Positions 18,704 through 27,837 are shown, numbered from the stretch's first letter. The stretch is DNA of 64,000 nucleotides from Sphingomonas sp. NFR04 (GCF_900114095.1 NZ_FORV01000002.1:496001-560000); one strand, 5' to 3'. A program made the numbers and translations. Notes: generated by a model from the letters alone, not told the origin.

Positions 18704-19470
18704 TGCGGATCCTCCTCACCAACGACGATGGCTATCACGCCCGCGGGCTTGCCGTGCTGGAGCGGATCGCGCGGACGATCTCCGACGACATCACCGTCGT
18801 CGCGCCGGCGGAGGAGCAATCGGGCAAGGGCCGCTCGCTCACCCTCACCGAGCCGTTCCGCGTCCGCCGCCACGGCGACAACCGCTATGCGGTAAAGGGC
18901 ACGCCCACCGACTGCGTGATGTTCGCGCTCGCAGAGGTGATGGCCGATGCCAAGCCCGACCTGATCCTCTCCGGCGTCAATCGCGGCGGCAATCTCGCCG
19001 AGGACGTCAGCTACTCCGGCACCGTCTCGGCAGCGATGGAAGGCGCGCTGGCGGGCATCCGCTCGATCGCGCTCAGCCAGCGCTACGCCCGCAGCGGCAT
19101 GGGCGACGCGGTGCCGTTCGACACCGCCGAGGCCTGGGGCGAGCGCGTGCTGCGGCCGCTGCTCGATGTCGCGATGGAACCGCGGACGCTGGTCAACATC
19201 AACTTCCCGCCGGTCGCGGCGGATGCGGTGCAGGGCATCAAGGTCGTGGCGCAAGGGTTCCGCGACTATGGCCGCGTCGCGCTCGACAAGCGGCTCGATC
19301 CGCGCGGCTTCCCCTATTACTGGCTGGCGATGGGGCGGATGCCGCACCAGGCGGCGCCCGATACCGATCTCGATGCGATCGAGGCCGGGTTCGTCACCGT
19401 CACCCCGCTGCACCTCGACCTTACCCACCGCGAGTCGATGGATCGGCTGCGCGGCGCCTATGCGGGCTGA
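18703..19470 (+). CDS. surE: 5'/3'-nucleotidase SurE
   Basis: 255 residues beginning [19 protein letters not shown], the metal-binding DD motif of SurE. SGVNRGGNLAEDVSYSGTVSAAMEG supplies further active-site residues. SurE is a stationary-phase phosphatase acting on nucleoside monophosphates and polyphosphate. It is coupled to serS by a one-base overlap and followed 6 bp later by a small membrane protein gene. Confidence 0.96.
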   Translation: MRILLTNDDGYHARGLAVLERIARTISDDITVVAPAEEQSGKGRSLTLTEPFRVRRHGDNRYAVKGTPTDCVMFALAEVMADAKPDLILSGVNRGGNLAEDVSYSGTVSAAMEGALAGIRSIALSQRYARSGMGDAVPFDTAEAWGERVLRPLLDVAMEPRTLVNINFPPVAADAVQGIKVVAQGFRDYGRVALDKRLDPRGFPYYWLAMGRMPHQAAPDTDLDAIEAGFVTVTPLHLDLTHRESMDRLRGAYAG

Positions 19471-19476
19471 ACGCGC

Positions 19477-19827
19477 ATGCCGATGATGGACCGCCTGCTG
19501 CCGATCGGGCTGCTGTTCGTCTCCAACATCTTCATGACCTTCGCCTGGTACGGCCATCTCAAGTTCAAGAACGCACCGATCCTGCTGGTCATCCTCACCA
19601 GCTGGGGCATCGCGCTGATCGAATATTGCTTCGCGGTGCCGGCCAATCGGCTGGGCAGCGCGGTCTATTCGGCGGCGCAGCTCAAGGGCATGCAGGAGGT
19701 GATCACCCTCACCGTCTTCGCCGCCTTCTCGGTGCTGTATCTGGGACAGAAGATCACGCTGAACCACCTGATCGGCTTCGCGCTGATCGCGGCGGGCGCC
19801 TTCTTCCTGTTCCGCACGCAGAGCTGA
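19477..19827 (+). CDS. DUF486 family small membrane protein (DMT-like)
   Basis: 116 residues with four hydrophobic helices. FVSNIFMTFAWYGHLKF and GIALIEYCFAVPANRLG are characteristic of DUF486, a family related to small drug/metabolite transporters. Substrate unknown. The start at 19477 or 19483 is equally possible. It sits directly behind surE and is probably in the same transcript. Confidence 0.8.
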   Translation: MPMMDRLLPIGLLFVSNIFMTFAWYGHLKFKNAPILLVILTSWGIALIEYCFAVPANRLGSAVYSAAQLKGMQEVITLTVFAAFSVLYLGQKITLNHLIGFALIAAGAFFLFRTQS

Positions 19828-19870
19828 ACCGGGGCGCGGCCGGCGCGTTTCTCCGTCAGAGGAGAGTGCC

Positions 19871-20011
19871 ATGAACCCCGAACCGACCCGCGAGACGCCC
19901 GATACCCAGCCCGGCACCGCCCACCAGCCCGACGGCACCGACAGTTCGGCGGAGTGGAACGCCGAGATTGCCGACGAGAACATGATCCCCGATCAGGATC
20001 CGGAAGACTGA
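19871..20011 (+). CDS. Small acidic protein of 46 residues
   Basis: A short frame MNPEPTRETPDTQPG... ending QDPED, rich in Asp, Glu, Pro and Thr, with no hydrophobic segment. An AGAGGAGAG ribosome site at about 19858-19866 precedes the ATG. I do not recognise a family; it is predicted to be disordered and soluble. Its position behind surE and the DUF486 gene suggests the last gene of that operon. Confidence 0.55.
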   Translation: MNPEPTRETPDTQPGTAHQPDGTDSSAEWNAEIADENMIPDQDPED

Positions 20012-20020
20012 GTGCTTCTT

Positions 20021-20148
20021 GATCCTCCCCCGCCAGGGGGAGGTGGGCCGCGCATGCGGCTCGGAGGGGGAGGATGCCAGAACACAGCGTCGTGCTTCCT
20101 CCCCCTCCGTCGCCTGCGGCGCCACCTCCCCCTTGCGGGGGAGGATTG
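20021..20148. repeat. Nested-palindrome intergenic repeat, copy A
   Basis: A ~128-bp element lies between convergent genes. The outer arms TCCTCCCCCGCCAGGGGGAG and its near-complement at the right end are each themselves short hairpins. An inner pair, CGGAGGGGGAGGA and TCCTCCCCCTCCG, is also complementary, so the whole can fold as a branched cruciform. Copy B at 41575-41706 has the same layout with four-G instead of five-G runs. It may also serve as a bidirectional terminator here. Confidence 0.8.
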
Positions 20149-20158
20149 AAGGCTCAGG

Positions 20159-20893
20159 TCACTGCAGCTCGAAGGTAACCACCAGCGCCTTCTCCACATG
20201 CGTTGCGCCGTCCGCCCGCTTGAAGCTGCGGAACACCGCCTGCGGCCCCTGGCTCATCGCCAGCTCGATCTTGTTCTGGACGGCAGGCGTGAGCGGACCG
20301 TTGCCGGTTTCGCTGATGCGCACCACTCGCGCGACGCGCAGCCCCATTTCCTTGGCGTAGATCTCGGCGTCGGCGCGGGCGTTGCGCAGCGCCATCGCCT
20401 TGACCTGCTTGTCGGCGGCGTCGACCTCGGTGATATCGGGCTCGGCGCGCAGCGTGCCGATCTTGTAGTCGTTGACGAGCAGCTGGTCGCGCACGGCGTC
20501 GGCCTGGGCCGTCGTGCGGAAGGTCAGCAGCCGCGCATGGGGATCGGTGACAACAGGCGCGGCATCGCTGGCGCTGTCCGCGTCGTCGCTCTGCATCTGC
20601 TCCATCTGTGCCTTGGTAGGGCTATCCACCGGCGCATCGCCGATCGCCGCTGCCGAAAGCCCCTGCGCCTTCAGCGTCTCCTCGATCTTGGCGAGCAACG
20701 CGGCGCTGTCGCGCTTCGCCTCTGCCTCGGTCTTGCCCTTGCCGATATAGCCGACCTCGAGCGTCACCTTGCCCGGCTTCACATCGACCCAGCCATTGCC
20801 GACGATTTCCAACGTGACCGGCTGGCGCCCCTGCGCGCTCGCGACGCCGGGAGCAATCAGGGCCAGTGCCAGAACGAAGCTCTTGGTACGCAT
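20159..20893 (-). CDS. SIMPL domain (DUF541) periplasmic protein
   Basis: 244 residues with a signal peptide (cleavage near VASA-QG, residue ~20). The SIMPL/DUF541 domain shows the alternating strand-helix pattern and the MALRNARADAEIYAKEMGLRV motif. Family members are outer-membrane or periplasmic proteins related to mammalian SIMPL and B. abortus BP26; function is uncertain. An acidic insertion (SDDADSASD) sits at about 102-110. It has its own upstream region of 103 bp. Confidence 0.85.
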   Translation of the reverse strand: MRTKSFVLALALIAPGVASAQGRQPVTLEIVGNGWVDVKPGKVTLEVGYIGKGKTEAEAKRDSAALLAKIEETLKAQGLSAAAIGDAPVDSPTKAQMEQMQSDDADSASDAAPVVTDPHARLLTFRTTAQADAVRDQLLVNDYKIGTLRAEPDITEVDAADKQVKAMALRNARADAEIYAKEMGLRVARVVRISETGNGPLTPAVQNKIELAMSQGPQAVFRSFKRADGATHVEKALVVTFELQ

Positions 20894-20996
20894 CTACTTC
20901 TCCTCCGATGTGCGCACGTACCTGCACAAATCGGAGGAGAAAGTCGCGCTTATCCGTACGAAAAGTCGGAATGCCGGCAGGGTTCCGACGCCTGCC

Positions 20997-21542
20997 CTAT
21001 TCGATCGTGGCGCCTGGACAGCGCGCGATACGCTGCACTGAACCCGACGCAAAATCGAGGCGATAGGCTGCGCGGCGGGCCAGGAAGGAGCCCTCGGCCT
21101 TGCCAGGCGGCAGCCCCGCTTCCTCCACCAGCGCGCAGCTACCGTCCCCTCCCCCGAAGACGATAGTGCGGCTCTCGACGGTTTGTAGCGCGCGGCCGTG
21201 TCGCCGTAGATCGGCCTCGATTTGCTTCTCGATCCGATCGGGGTGGTAGGGGTCACGCGCGCCAAGCATGAACACCGCGATGCGGTTGAAGTGGATCGTC
21301 CGTTCGAGCAGCACCACCTTGCCGATGGCGGGAAGCCATCGCACCGTCACGTAGCGCTCGGCACCCATCAGCCTGCGTCGAACGCCATTGCCACGCAGCC
21401 AGATCCGGTTTTCATTGGCACGCGCGCTGACGACCCACCTTCCGTCGGGCGAATGCACTCGCCCGCCCTGGAAGATGCTGATCCCCGGATCGGCGGTCGC
21501 AGCGCCGACCCAGATCAGCGCTGCGACCGCTCCGATCACCAT
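20997..21542 (-). CDS. Hypothetical secreted protein
   Basis: 181 residues from the ATG at 21542, overlapping the end of the upstream peptidase gene by 7 bp. An N-terminal hydrophobic segment MVIGAVAALIWVGAATA looks like a signal peptide. The mature part starts with repeated beta strands (VHSPDGRWVVSARANENRIW) resembling a propeller or DPP-like blade. It has two cysteines near the C-terminal half and ends ARCPGATIE. I do not recognise a family. The overlap suggests coupling to the M2 peptidase. Confidence 0.7.
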   Translation of the reverse strand: MVIGAVAALIWVGAATADPGISIFQGGRVHSPDGRWVVSARANENRIWLRGNGVRRRLMGAERYVTVRWLPAIGKVVLLERTIHFNRIAVFMLGARDPYHPDRIEKQIEADLRRHGRALQTVESRTIVFGGGDGSCALVEEAGLPPGKAEGSFLARRAAYRLDFASGSVQRIARCPGATIE

Positions 21543-23362
21543 CCCTGCGGCTGGCCCTTGTTCTGTTCGTCGAGCCACTTCTTGAGCGGCGCGAAATATT
21601 CCATCATCGCCTTGCCGGAGATTTCGCGGCTGCCGGTGAAGGTCTGCAGCGCGTCGGGCCAGGGCTTGGAAGCGCCCATCTCGAGCATCTTGTTCAGCCG
21701 CGCGCCCACTTCCTTGTTGCCGTAGAAGCTGCAGCGATGCAGCGGGCCCTTCCAGCCCGACTGGTCGCACGCCGCCTTGTAGAACTGGAACTGGAGCAGC
21801 CGCGCGAGGAAGTAGCGCGTATAGGGCACGCTGCCCGCGACATGGTACTTGGCGCCGGCGTCGAACTTGGTCTCGTCGCGCGCCACCGGCGGCACGATGC
21901 CCTGATACTGCAGGCGCAGCTTGTTCCAGCCTGCCTCATACTGGTTGGCGGGAATGGTGCCGTCGAAGATCTGCCAGCGATATTTGTCGACCAGCAGGCC
22001 GAACGGCAGGAACGCCACCTTGTCCATCGCCTGGCGGAGCAGCAGGCCGACATCCTTGTCGGCACTCGGCACCTGGGCGCGATCGAGCAGGCCGATCTGC
22101 ACCAGATATTCTGGCGTGATCGACAGCGCGACAAAATCGCCGATCGCCTCGTGGAAGCCGTCATTCGCGCCGTTGCGGTAGAGCGCCGGCTGCGCCTGAT
22201 AGGCGCGCTGGTAGTAGTTATGGCCGAGCTCGTGGTGGATCGTGACGAAATCGTCCGAGTTCACCTTGATGCACATCTTGATGCGGACGTCGTTCTTCTC
22301 GTCGATGTCCCAGGCCGAGGCGTGGCACAGCACTTCGCGATCGGCGGGCTTCAGGAACAGCGAGCGCTCCCAGAAAGTGCCCGGCAGCGCCGCGAAGCCG
22401 AGCGACGAGTAGAAGCCCTCGCCGGTCTGGACCATCTTCTTCCAGTCGTAGTTTTTGGCCTTGAGCAGGTCGCCCACGTCATAGCCGAGGTCGCCGGCGC
22501 CCTTGGGCGCGACGACGTCGTAGATATTGCCCCATTCCTGCGCCCACATATTGCCGAGCAGATCGGCGCGGATCGGGCCGGTCTTGGCCTGTACCGCGTC
22601 GCCATACTTCTCGTTGAGCTTGCGGCGGACATAGGTGTGGAGCGCGACGTAGAGCGGCTTCACTTCGTTCCACAATTTGTCGGTCATCGCCGCGAATTCG
22701 GCCGGCGGCATGTCATAGCCCGAGCGCCACAGCGCCCCCGTGTCGGCGAAGCCCAGCTCCTTGGAGCCCTGGTTCGCGATGCCGACCAGCTTGGTATAAT
22801 CGGGGCGCATCGGCGCGCCGACAGCGTCGTTCCAGCTGACCCACATCTCCTTGAGCTCATTGGGGTCGCGGCTGGTGCCCATCGCGGCTTCGATGTCGCT
22901 GCCGTTGATCGGCTTGCCGCCGCGCGTGCCCTTGCCCTTGGCGTAGAAGGAACCGAGCTTGGTCGAGATGTCGCTCAGCTGCTGGGCGGCGCCCGGGGTG
23001 GTCGGCGCCGGCAGCACCAGTGCGGCGCGGAGCATGGTCAGCTGGCGCTGCTGCTCGGCGGTGAGGCCCGGTGCCTTTTGCAGGCGCGCGGCGTCGAGCG
23101 CGAAGCGGACCGCCATCTCGGTGCCTTTGGCGCCGTAATCGGCGGCGAGTGCGTCGGTATCGTCGGTGATATAGGTGGCGTTGACCCAGGCGACCCGCGA
23201 GGAGGTGAGCGTGAAAGCCGCCATCTCCTGCTGCGCGCGGTTGAGGAACGCGGCAGCTTCAGATGCGGTCGGCGCGGCGGCAGGCGTCGTGCTGGTCTGC
23301 GACTGGGCGGGCGCGGCGAGCATCGCGGCGAGCGCCGCGAGCGAGAGTCCGGTACGGATCAT
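21536..23362 (-). CDS. M2-family peptidyl-dipeptidase (ACE-like zinc metallopeptidase)
   Basis: 608 residues from the ATG at 23362, with a signal peptide (LAAMLAAPAQSQ). The zinc motif HHELGHNYYQRAY and the downstream third-ligand Glu in NDGFHEAIGDFV are those of angiotensin-converting-enzyme-like M2 peptidases. These cut dipeptides from the C-terminus of oligopeptides. Length and motifs indicate a full active domain in the periplasm. The next gene on the strand overlaps its stop. Confidence 0.93.
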   Translation of the reverse strand: MIRTGLSLAALAAMLAAPAQSQTSTTPAAAPTASEAAAFLNRAQQEMAAFTLTSSRVAWVNATYITDDTDALAADYGAKGTEMAVRFALDAARLQKAPGLTAEQQRQLTMLRAALVLPAPTTPGAAQQLSDISTKLGSFYAKGKGTRGGKPINGSDIEAAMGTSRDPNELKEMWVSWNDAVGAPMRPDYTKLVGIANQGSKELGFADTGALWRSGYDMPPAEFAAMTDKLWNEVKPLYVALHTYVRRKLNEKYGDAVQAKTGPIRADLLGNMWAQEWGNIYDVVAPKGAGDLGYDVGDLLKAKNYDWKKMVQTGEGFYSSLGFAALPGTFWERSLFLKPADREVLCHASAWDIDEKNDVRIKMCIKVNSDDFVTIHHELGHNYYQRAYQAQPALYRNGANDGFHEAIGDFVALSITPEYLVQIGLLDRAQVPSADKDVGLLLRQAMDKVAFLPFGLLVDKYRWQIFDGTIPANQYEAGWNKLRLQYQGIVPPVARDETKFDAGAKYHVAGSVPYTRYFLARLLQFQFYKAACDQSGWKGPLHRCSFYGNKEVGARLNKMLEMGASKPWPDALQTFTGSREISGKAMMEYFAPLKKWLDEQNKGQPQGW

Positions 23363-23421
23363 GATGCTAAGTCCCCGGGAATCAAGAAAGGCGCGACCCT
23401 GCCGCGCCTTCCCTGCCCGCG

Positions 23422-24183
23422 TCAACCAGCGAGGAACTCGACCAGCGCGTCGCCGAGCTCGGGCCGGGTGACCGCACTCATGTGATTGCCCGGAATTTCG
23501 ATGAACAGGCCATAGGGCAGCAGGTCCGCCACTTCCTTGGCCGAGCCATTGTCGTAATCGTCGGCGCCCGAGATCACCGCGGTCGGCTGGGCGATCGCGG
23601 CGATCTCGTCGCGCGGGGTATCGACAAAGGTGTCGAGGATGCGCAGCAGCGCGACCGGATCGCCCTTGGTGGTCTTGAGGAACGCCTCGGTCAGCCATTC
23701 GGAGCTGCCGCGCTGGAAGCTGCCGAGATTGGTGAGCACGCGGTGGAAATAGGCGCCGCGGCCCTTGGTCGCGACCAGCCCGTCGAGCCCCATGCCCGAG
23801 AGCACCACCTTGTCCGGGCTCGCGCCGTTGGCGAGCATCCGCACCACCGTGCGCGCGCCAAGCGAATAGCCGCCAAGGTCATAGTCGGTGAGGCCGAGAT
23901 GCGCGATCAGCGCGAAATTGTCGCGCATCAGCACGTCCGGGGGATAGGCGGCGGGATCGTGCGGCTTGGCGCTGTGCCCGTGCGCGCGCAGGTCCGGCAT
24001 GATCACCCGCCGGCCGCGCGCGGCGAGCTTTGCCGCATGGCCGTACTTGATCCAGTTGACCTCCGCGGTGGAGAAATAGCCGTGGATCAGCACCACGGGC
24101 CGCCCCTCCCCCATCTCGGTCCAGGCGATCTCCTGGCCGTCGAAGCTGGCGAAGCGGTGCGTTTCAGTCGGGTAGTCGGCCAA
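23422..24183 (-). CDS. Alpha/beta hydrolase
   Basis: 253 residues from a TTG at 24183; no in-frame ATG or GTG lies closer. It overlaps the upstream GFA gene by 20 bp. The oxyanion-loop motif VLIHGYF, the nucleophile elbow GGYSLGA and the C-terminal catalytic His in IPGNHMSA are present, with an Asp in GADDYDNG. This is a cytoplasmic serine hydrolase, substrate unknown. Confidence 0.8.
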   Translation of the reverse strand: MADYPTETHRFASFDGQEIAWTEMGEGRPVVLIHGYFSTAEVNWIKYGHAAKLAARGRRVIMPDLRAHGHSAKPHDPAAYPPDVLMRDNFALIAHLGLTDYDLGGYSLGARTVVRMLANGASPDKVVLSGMGLDGLVATKGRGAYFHRVLTNLGSFQRGSSEWLTEAFLKTTKGDPVALLRILDTFVDTPRDEIAAIAQPTAVISGADDYDNGSAKEVADLLPYGLFIEIPGNHMSAVTRPELGDALVEFLAG

Positions 24184-24607
24184 TGCTGTCCATCCATCGT
24201 TTGACGACGTTCGGGTTGTCCTCGGTGCGGTATCGGGGCAGCGCGGTCGTGTCGAGCCACTGTTCGTGCATGCTCTCCACCGCATAATTGTGGCGCGGCT
24301 GGAAGCGGCCCGGCGCGTCGAAGCTGCCGATCGTCAGGTCCATATTCTCGCCATCGAGGAATTCGAAGGTCAGCGGCGTGCCGCAGTCCCGGCAGAAGCC
24401 GCGCTCGGCGATCGGCGAAGAGCGATAGCGATCGGGTTCTCGCTCCCAGGTTACGTCCGCCTTGGCCACGCCCTTGAACGCAATCGAGACGCCGCCGGTG
24501 GCCCGCTGGCACATCCGGCAATGGCAGAGATAGGCGTCGTCATCCTTGATCCGCACCCGATAGCGGATCCGGCCACACTGACACCCACCGGTGACTTCCT
24601 CGTCCAT
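24164..24607 (-). CDS. GFA family zinc-binding protein
   Basis: 147 residues from the ATG at 24607, which follows a GAGGAGGAGAC ribosome site. Cysteine sets GGCQCG, CHCRMCQR and CRDCGTPL are those of glutathione-dependent formaldehyde-activating (GFA) family proteins, which bind two zinc ions. Formaldehyde-glutathione condensation is not established for most members. It is first gene of a minus-strand string leading into the hydrolase, and divergent from a chemoreceptor gene. Confidence 0.87.
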   Translation of the reverse strand: MDEEVTGGCQCGRIRYRVRIKDDDAYLCHCRMCQRATGGVSIAFKGVAKADVTWEREPDRYRSSPIAERGFCRDCGTPLTFEFLDGENMDLTIGSFDAPGRFQPRHNYAVESMHEQWLDTTALPRYRTEDNPNVVKRWMDSIGRLPD

Positions 24608-24700
24608 CGTCTCCTCCTCGCGCAAGATCCGGATGCGCAACGCACGAGTCTCAGTATTAGCCCTTAGACGGCAGCGACGCCGCCGGCCAACTCCCTGCAC

Positions 24701-24706
24701 TATAAT
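24701..24706 (+). promoter_or_regulatory. Possible -10 element upstream of the chemoreceptor
   Basis: A perfect TATAAT lies 65 bp before the preferred start at 24771. No recognisable -35 hexamer is found 16-18 bp upstream, so this is only a candidate. Confidence 0.3.
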
Positions 24707-24770
24707 GAATACGGAGATTACCGCATTGAGCGTGGATTACGCGCCGCGGGGCCATTTTGACGGGATCAAC

Positions 24771-26621
24771 ATGCTCAAGCGCTTTCACAACCTCTCGCTC
24801 GCTTCCAAGACGACGGTGCTCGCCGTGGGCGGCATGCTCCTGCTTGCTGTCGCGACCTTCTTCGTCGCCGACCGCGCGCTGATGCAGCAGGCCGCGCAGA
24901 CCGCCGCCGAGCGCCAGGAAGTGAACATGCGCGTCGCCTGGAGCGTGCTCAAGGGCTATGGCGCGGACTTCCGCGTCGAAGGCGACGACCTTTATGTCGG
25001 CAGCCACAAGCTCAACAATTGGGACGCGCCGGTCGACGAAGTGAAGCGCCTCGTCGGCGGCACCGCCACGATCTTCCGCGGCGACATGCGCGTCTCGACC
25101 AACGTCATGAAGGAAGACGGCAGCCGGGCCGTGGGAACCCCGCTCGCGCGCAACGCCGCCTATGAGACGGTGCTCGACAAGGGCCAGCCCTATCGCGGCA
25201 AGGCCGACATTCTCGGCAAGCCCTTCTTCACCGGCTATGACCCGATCAAGGACACCTCGGGCAAGACGATCGGCATCCTGTTCGTCGGAATCCCCGAGAG
25301 CGATGTGATGGGCGCGATCGACGGCGCGCGCTGGATGCTGGCGCTGTCGGCAGCACTGATCTCGCTGCTCGTCGCGGGTGTCGCCTGGTATGCCGGCCGC
25401 CGCATGTTCTCGCCGCTGGTGCAGATGACCGCCGCGATGCGCGCGCTCGCAGCCGGCAAGGTCGACATCGCCATCCCCGAACATGCCGCCACCGACGAGA
25501 TCGGCGCGATGGCCGAGGCGCTCCAGCATTTCCGCACGTCCGAAATTGCTCGTCAGCAGGCCGAAAGCCGCGATCGCGAAGCCGAGGCAGCGCGCGAGCA
25601 TGCGATGGACGCGCTCGGCCAGGCGCTCGCGAAGGTCGCCGGCGGCGACCTCACCGCCGATGTCGGCCACGATTTCCCGGCGGACTATGCCAAGCTCGCC
25701 GATCATTTCCGCTCGGCAGTCGGCAGCCTGCGCGAGCTGATCGGCACCGTGCTCGAAGGCACTGCGTCGATCCGCACCGGTTCGAACGAAATCGCCAGCG
25801 CGTCCGAGGATCTCGCGCGGCGCACCGAAGGCAATGCGGCGAGCCTTGAGCAGACCGCCGCCGCCATCACCCAGATGAACCAGCGTATCGACGCAACCGC
25901 CGCCGCCGCCGGTGTGACGGTGGAGCGCGCCGACCAGGCGATCGGCGTGGTCGGATCGGGTCGCAGCACCGCCGACGAAGCGGTGCAGGCGATGACCCGC
26001 GTGTCGGACAGCGCCAAGGGAATCGACAGCGTCATCGAGGGTCTCGACAAGATCGCGTTCCAGACCCGCGTTCTCGCGATGAACGCCGCGGTCGAAGCAG
26101 GGCGTGCGGGCGAAGCCGGTCGCGGCTTCGCGGTCGTCGCCGACCTCGTCTCCGCGCTGGCGATGCGCGCCGAAGAGGAGGCCAAGCGCGCCCGCGACCA
26201 GCTCACCGTCACCCAATCCGAAGTCGTCGTCGCCCGCGGCGCGGTCGAGCGGGTCGACAACGCCCTTGCGGCGATCGTCGACACCGTCGGCGAGGTCCAC
26301 CAACTCCTCGGCGGAATCGCGGCGGACAACCGCGCGCAATCGAGCGCGATCCGTGAAATCAGCAGCGCGATCGGCGATATGGATCGCGCTACCCAGCAAA
26401 ATGCTGCCATGGTCGAGGAAACCTCGGCGGCAGCGCGCCAGCTCACCGAGCAGGTCGCCCGGCTCGACGCCCATGCCTCCACCTTCCAGACCGGCGGCCA
26501 ACAGGCACCGCTCCGCCGGCCTGTCCTCCCGTCGCAGGGTGGCGCGGCCAAGGCCTCGGGTGCCACCCGTGCCGTTCCGGTCCAGGCCATGGCCGATGGC
26601 GACGACTGCGCCAGCTTCTGA
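24771..26621 (+). CDS. Methyl-accepting chemotaxis protein with periplasmic Cache domain
   Basis: 616 residues from the ATG at 24771; upstream in-frame starts exist (24705) but overlap the TATAAT. A membrane helix at about 15-35 and a single Cache_3-type sensor (about 40-185) come first. A second helix (about 190-212) follows, then a HAMP domain with a second HAMP-like stretch and a signalling domain. The hairpin tip reads FQTRVLAMNAAVEAGRAGEAGRGFAVVA. The C-terminus ends DDCASF with no CheR-binding NWETF-type pentapeptide. It probably senses a small organic ligand in the periplasm. No che genes are adjacent. Confidence 0.9.
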   Translation: MLKRFHNLSLASKTTVLAVGGMLLLAVATFFVADRALMQQAAQTAAERQEVNMRVAWSVLKGYGADFRVEGDDLYVGSHKLNNWDAPVDEVKRLVGGTATIFRGDMRVSTNVMKEDGSRAVGTPLARNAAYETVLDKGQPYRGKADILGKPFFTGYDPIKDTSGKTIGILFVGIPESDVMGAIDGARWMLALSAALISLLVAGVAWYAGRRMFSPLVQMTAAMRALAAGKVDIAIPEHAATDEIGAMAEALQHFRTSEIARQQAESRDREAEAAREHAMDALGQALAKVAGGDLTADVGHDFPADYAKLADHFRSAVGSLRELIGTVLEGTASIRTGSNEIASASEDLARRTEGNAASLEQTAAAITQMNQRIDATAAAAGVTVERADQAIGVVGSGRSTADEAVQAMTRVSDSAKGIDSVIEGLDKIAFQTRVLAMNAAVEAGRAGEAGRGFAVVADLVSALAMRAEEEAKRARDQLTVTQSEVVVARGAVERVDNALAAIVDTVGEVHQLLGGIAADNRAQSSAIREISSAIGDMDRATQQNAAMVEETSAAARQLTEQVARLDAHASTFQTGGQQAPLRRPVLPSQGGAAKASGATRAVPVQAMADGDDCASF

Positions 26622-26662
26622 GACACTGGCAGGCGCCACGCACGCCCGATCCCGAATGCGAA

Positions 26663-26706
26663 AAAAGGAAAAGCGCGCCGGCCCAGCCTGGCGCGCTTTT
26701 CCTTTT
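26663..26706. terminator. Bidirectional rho-independent terminator
   Basis: A perfect 17-bp stem (26663-26679 with 26690-26706), A/T-rich at the base and GC-rich at the top, stands between the chemoreceptor and a convergent small gene. T-runs occur on both strands, so it can stop both transcripts. Confidence 0.9.
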
Positions 26707-26753
26707 CCCAAGCGAGAGCGGATCGGCTGTCGGCGATCCGCCCGCTTTGCTGA

Positions 26754-27110
26754 TCAGCGCGACGCGATGCGCTGGCGCTTGCTCAAATAGCGCAGACCGG
26801 TTTCGGCAATCGCATGCGATCCTGCGACGCGGTCGGTGGTCACGGTCATCGGCACGTCGTCTTTCTGCAGCACCTGCTCGTACAGGGTGCGCGCCTCGTC
26901 GACACGGCCCGTCGCATAGTAGATCGCCGCGAGGTTCAGCTGCAATTCCGGACGCTGATCGAAGCGCATCTGGCTCAGGAGCTTCTGCTCGGCCGTGGCA
27001 TAGGACCCCGTCATGATCTCCCGGGCCGCGAGACTCGAATCCTGCGCAACCGCCGGCGAAGCCAGGGCCAGCAGCGACACCGCGGCCGCTGCGACAAGTT
27101 TGATCGACAT
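26754..27110 (-). CDS. Small secreted TPR-like protein
   Basis: 118 residues from the ATG at 27110. A signal peptide (LLALASPAVAQD) is followed by a tetratricopeptide-like unit, LQLNLAAIYYATGRVDEARTLYEQVL. The rest has no recognised motif. It is likely a periplasmic scaffold. It is preceded by a 275-bp gap and ends against the bidirectional terminator. Confidence 0.75.
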   Translation of the reverse strand: MSIKLVAAAAVSLLALASPAVAQDSSLAAREIMTGSYATAEQKLLSQMRFDQRPELQLNLAAIYYATGRVDEARTLYEQVLQKDDVPMTVTTDRVAGSHAIAETGLRYLSKRQRIASR

Positions 27111-27328
27111 AACGCTCTCCTTCTCGTCGTTACACCAAGGTTGCACTTTTATGACACTTGGATGACTAAGAGGTGACACGTTCGCGACATCGCTGCAACC
27201 CCGCATTTGCGCTTAGCCGCGCGGCGAGGCGGGGCACGGCGTACATGCGCGCATTTCTTCGCTTGCAGGGATGGAGGCATTGGCCATTTTGCCAGCGCGA
27301 CCTGCCGAGGCGCCTTCTTTCGAAGGCA

Positions 27329-27358
27329 CAAAAAAAGGCGGCCCCGAAGGGCCGCCTT
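27329..27358 (-). terminator. Rho-independent terminator of the tonB-exbB-exbD-exbD operon
   Basis: A 10-bp perfect stem (27335-27344 with 27349-27358), tetraloop CGAA and, reading the minus strand, a run of seven T residues. It lies 27 bp beyond the stop of the last exbD gene. Confidence 0.9.
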
Positions 27359-27385
27359 CCCAAAATACTCTGACCGCGCTGCGGA

Positions 27386-27811
27386 TCAGAAATCGTTGCG
27401 GTACTGCTCATTGCCGACGAAGCCGAGCTTCGTGACGTTCGCCCGCTTGATGATCGCCAGAACGCGATCGACCACTTCGTACCGCGCCGCGGGGTCCGGC
27501 TGGAAGTGCAGCTCGGGCTCCGGCGAACGCTGGAGCGATGCGTCCAGATACTGGCGCAGCATCACGTCGTTGATCGGCATGCTGTTCCAGAACACCTGGC
27601 CCTGCGCGTCGATATAGACCTTGTTCTTGTCCGGCTCGACGGGCGGGGCGTTGTTGGCGCTCGGCTGCGGCAGGTCGACCTTCACCGCATGCGTCTGGAC
27701 CGGAATGGTGATGATGAACATGATGAGGAGCACGAGCATGACGTCGATCAACGGCGTCGTGTTCATGTCCATCATCGGCTCGCCGTCATCACGGCCTGCG
27801 CTCATTGCCAT
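27386..27811 (-). CDS. exbD: ExbD/TolR family biopolymer transport protein (second copy)
   Basis: 141 residues: a short cytoplasmic N-terminus, one membrane helix LIDVMLVLLIMFIITIPV carrying the proton-pathway Asp in DVMLVLLI, and a periplasmic domain. It is the last gene of the TonB operon. It diverges in sequence from the exbD just upstream, suggesting a heteromeric or specialised motor. Works with ExbB to energise TonB. Confidence 0.92.
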   Translation of the reverse strand: MAMSAGRDDGEPMMDMNTTPLIDVMLVLLIMFIITIPVQTHAVKVDLPQPSANNAPPVEPDKNKVYIDAQGQVFWNSMPINDVMLRQYLDASLQRSPEPELHFQPDPAARYEVVDRVLAIIKRANVTKLGFVGNEQYRNDF

Positions 27812-27837
27812 TGTCGTAACTCCTTAAACGGGACCGA

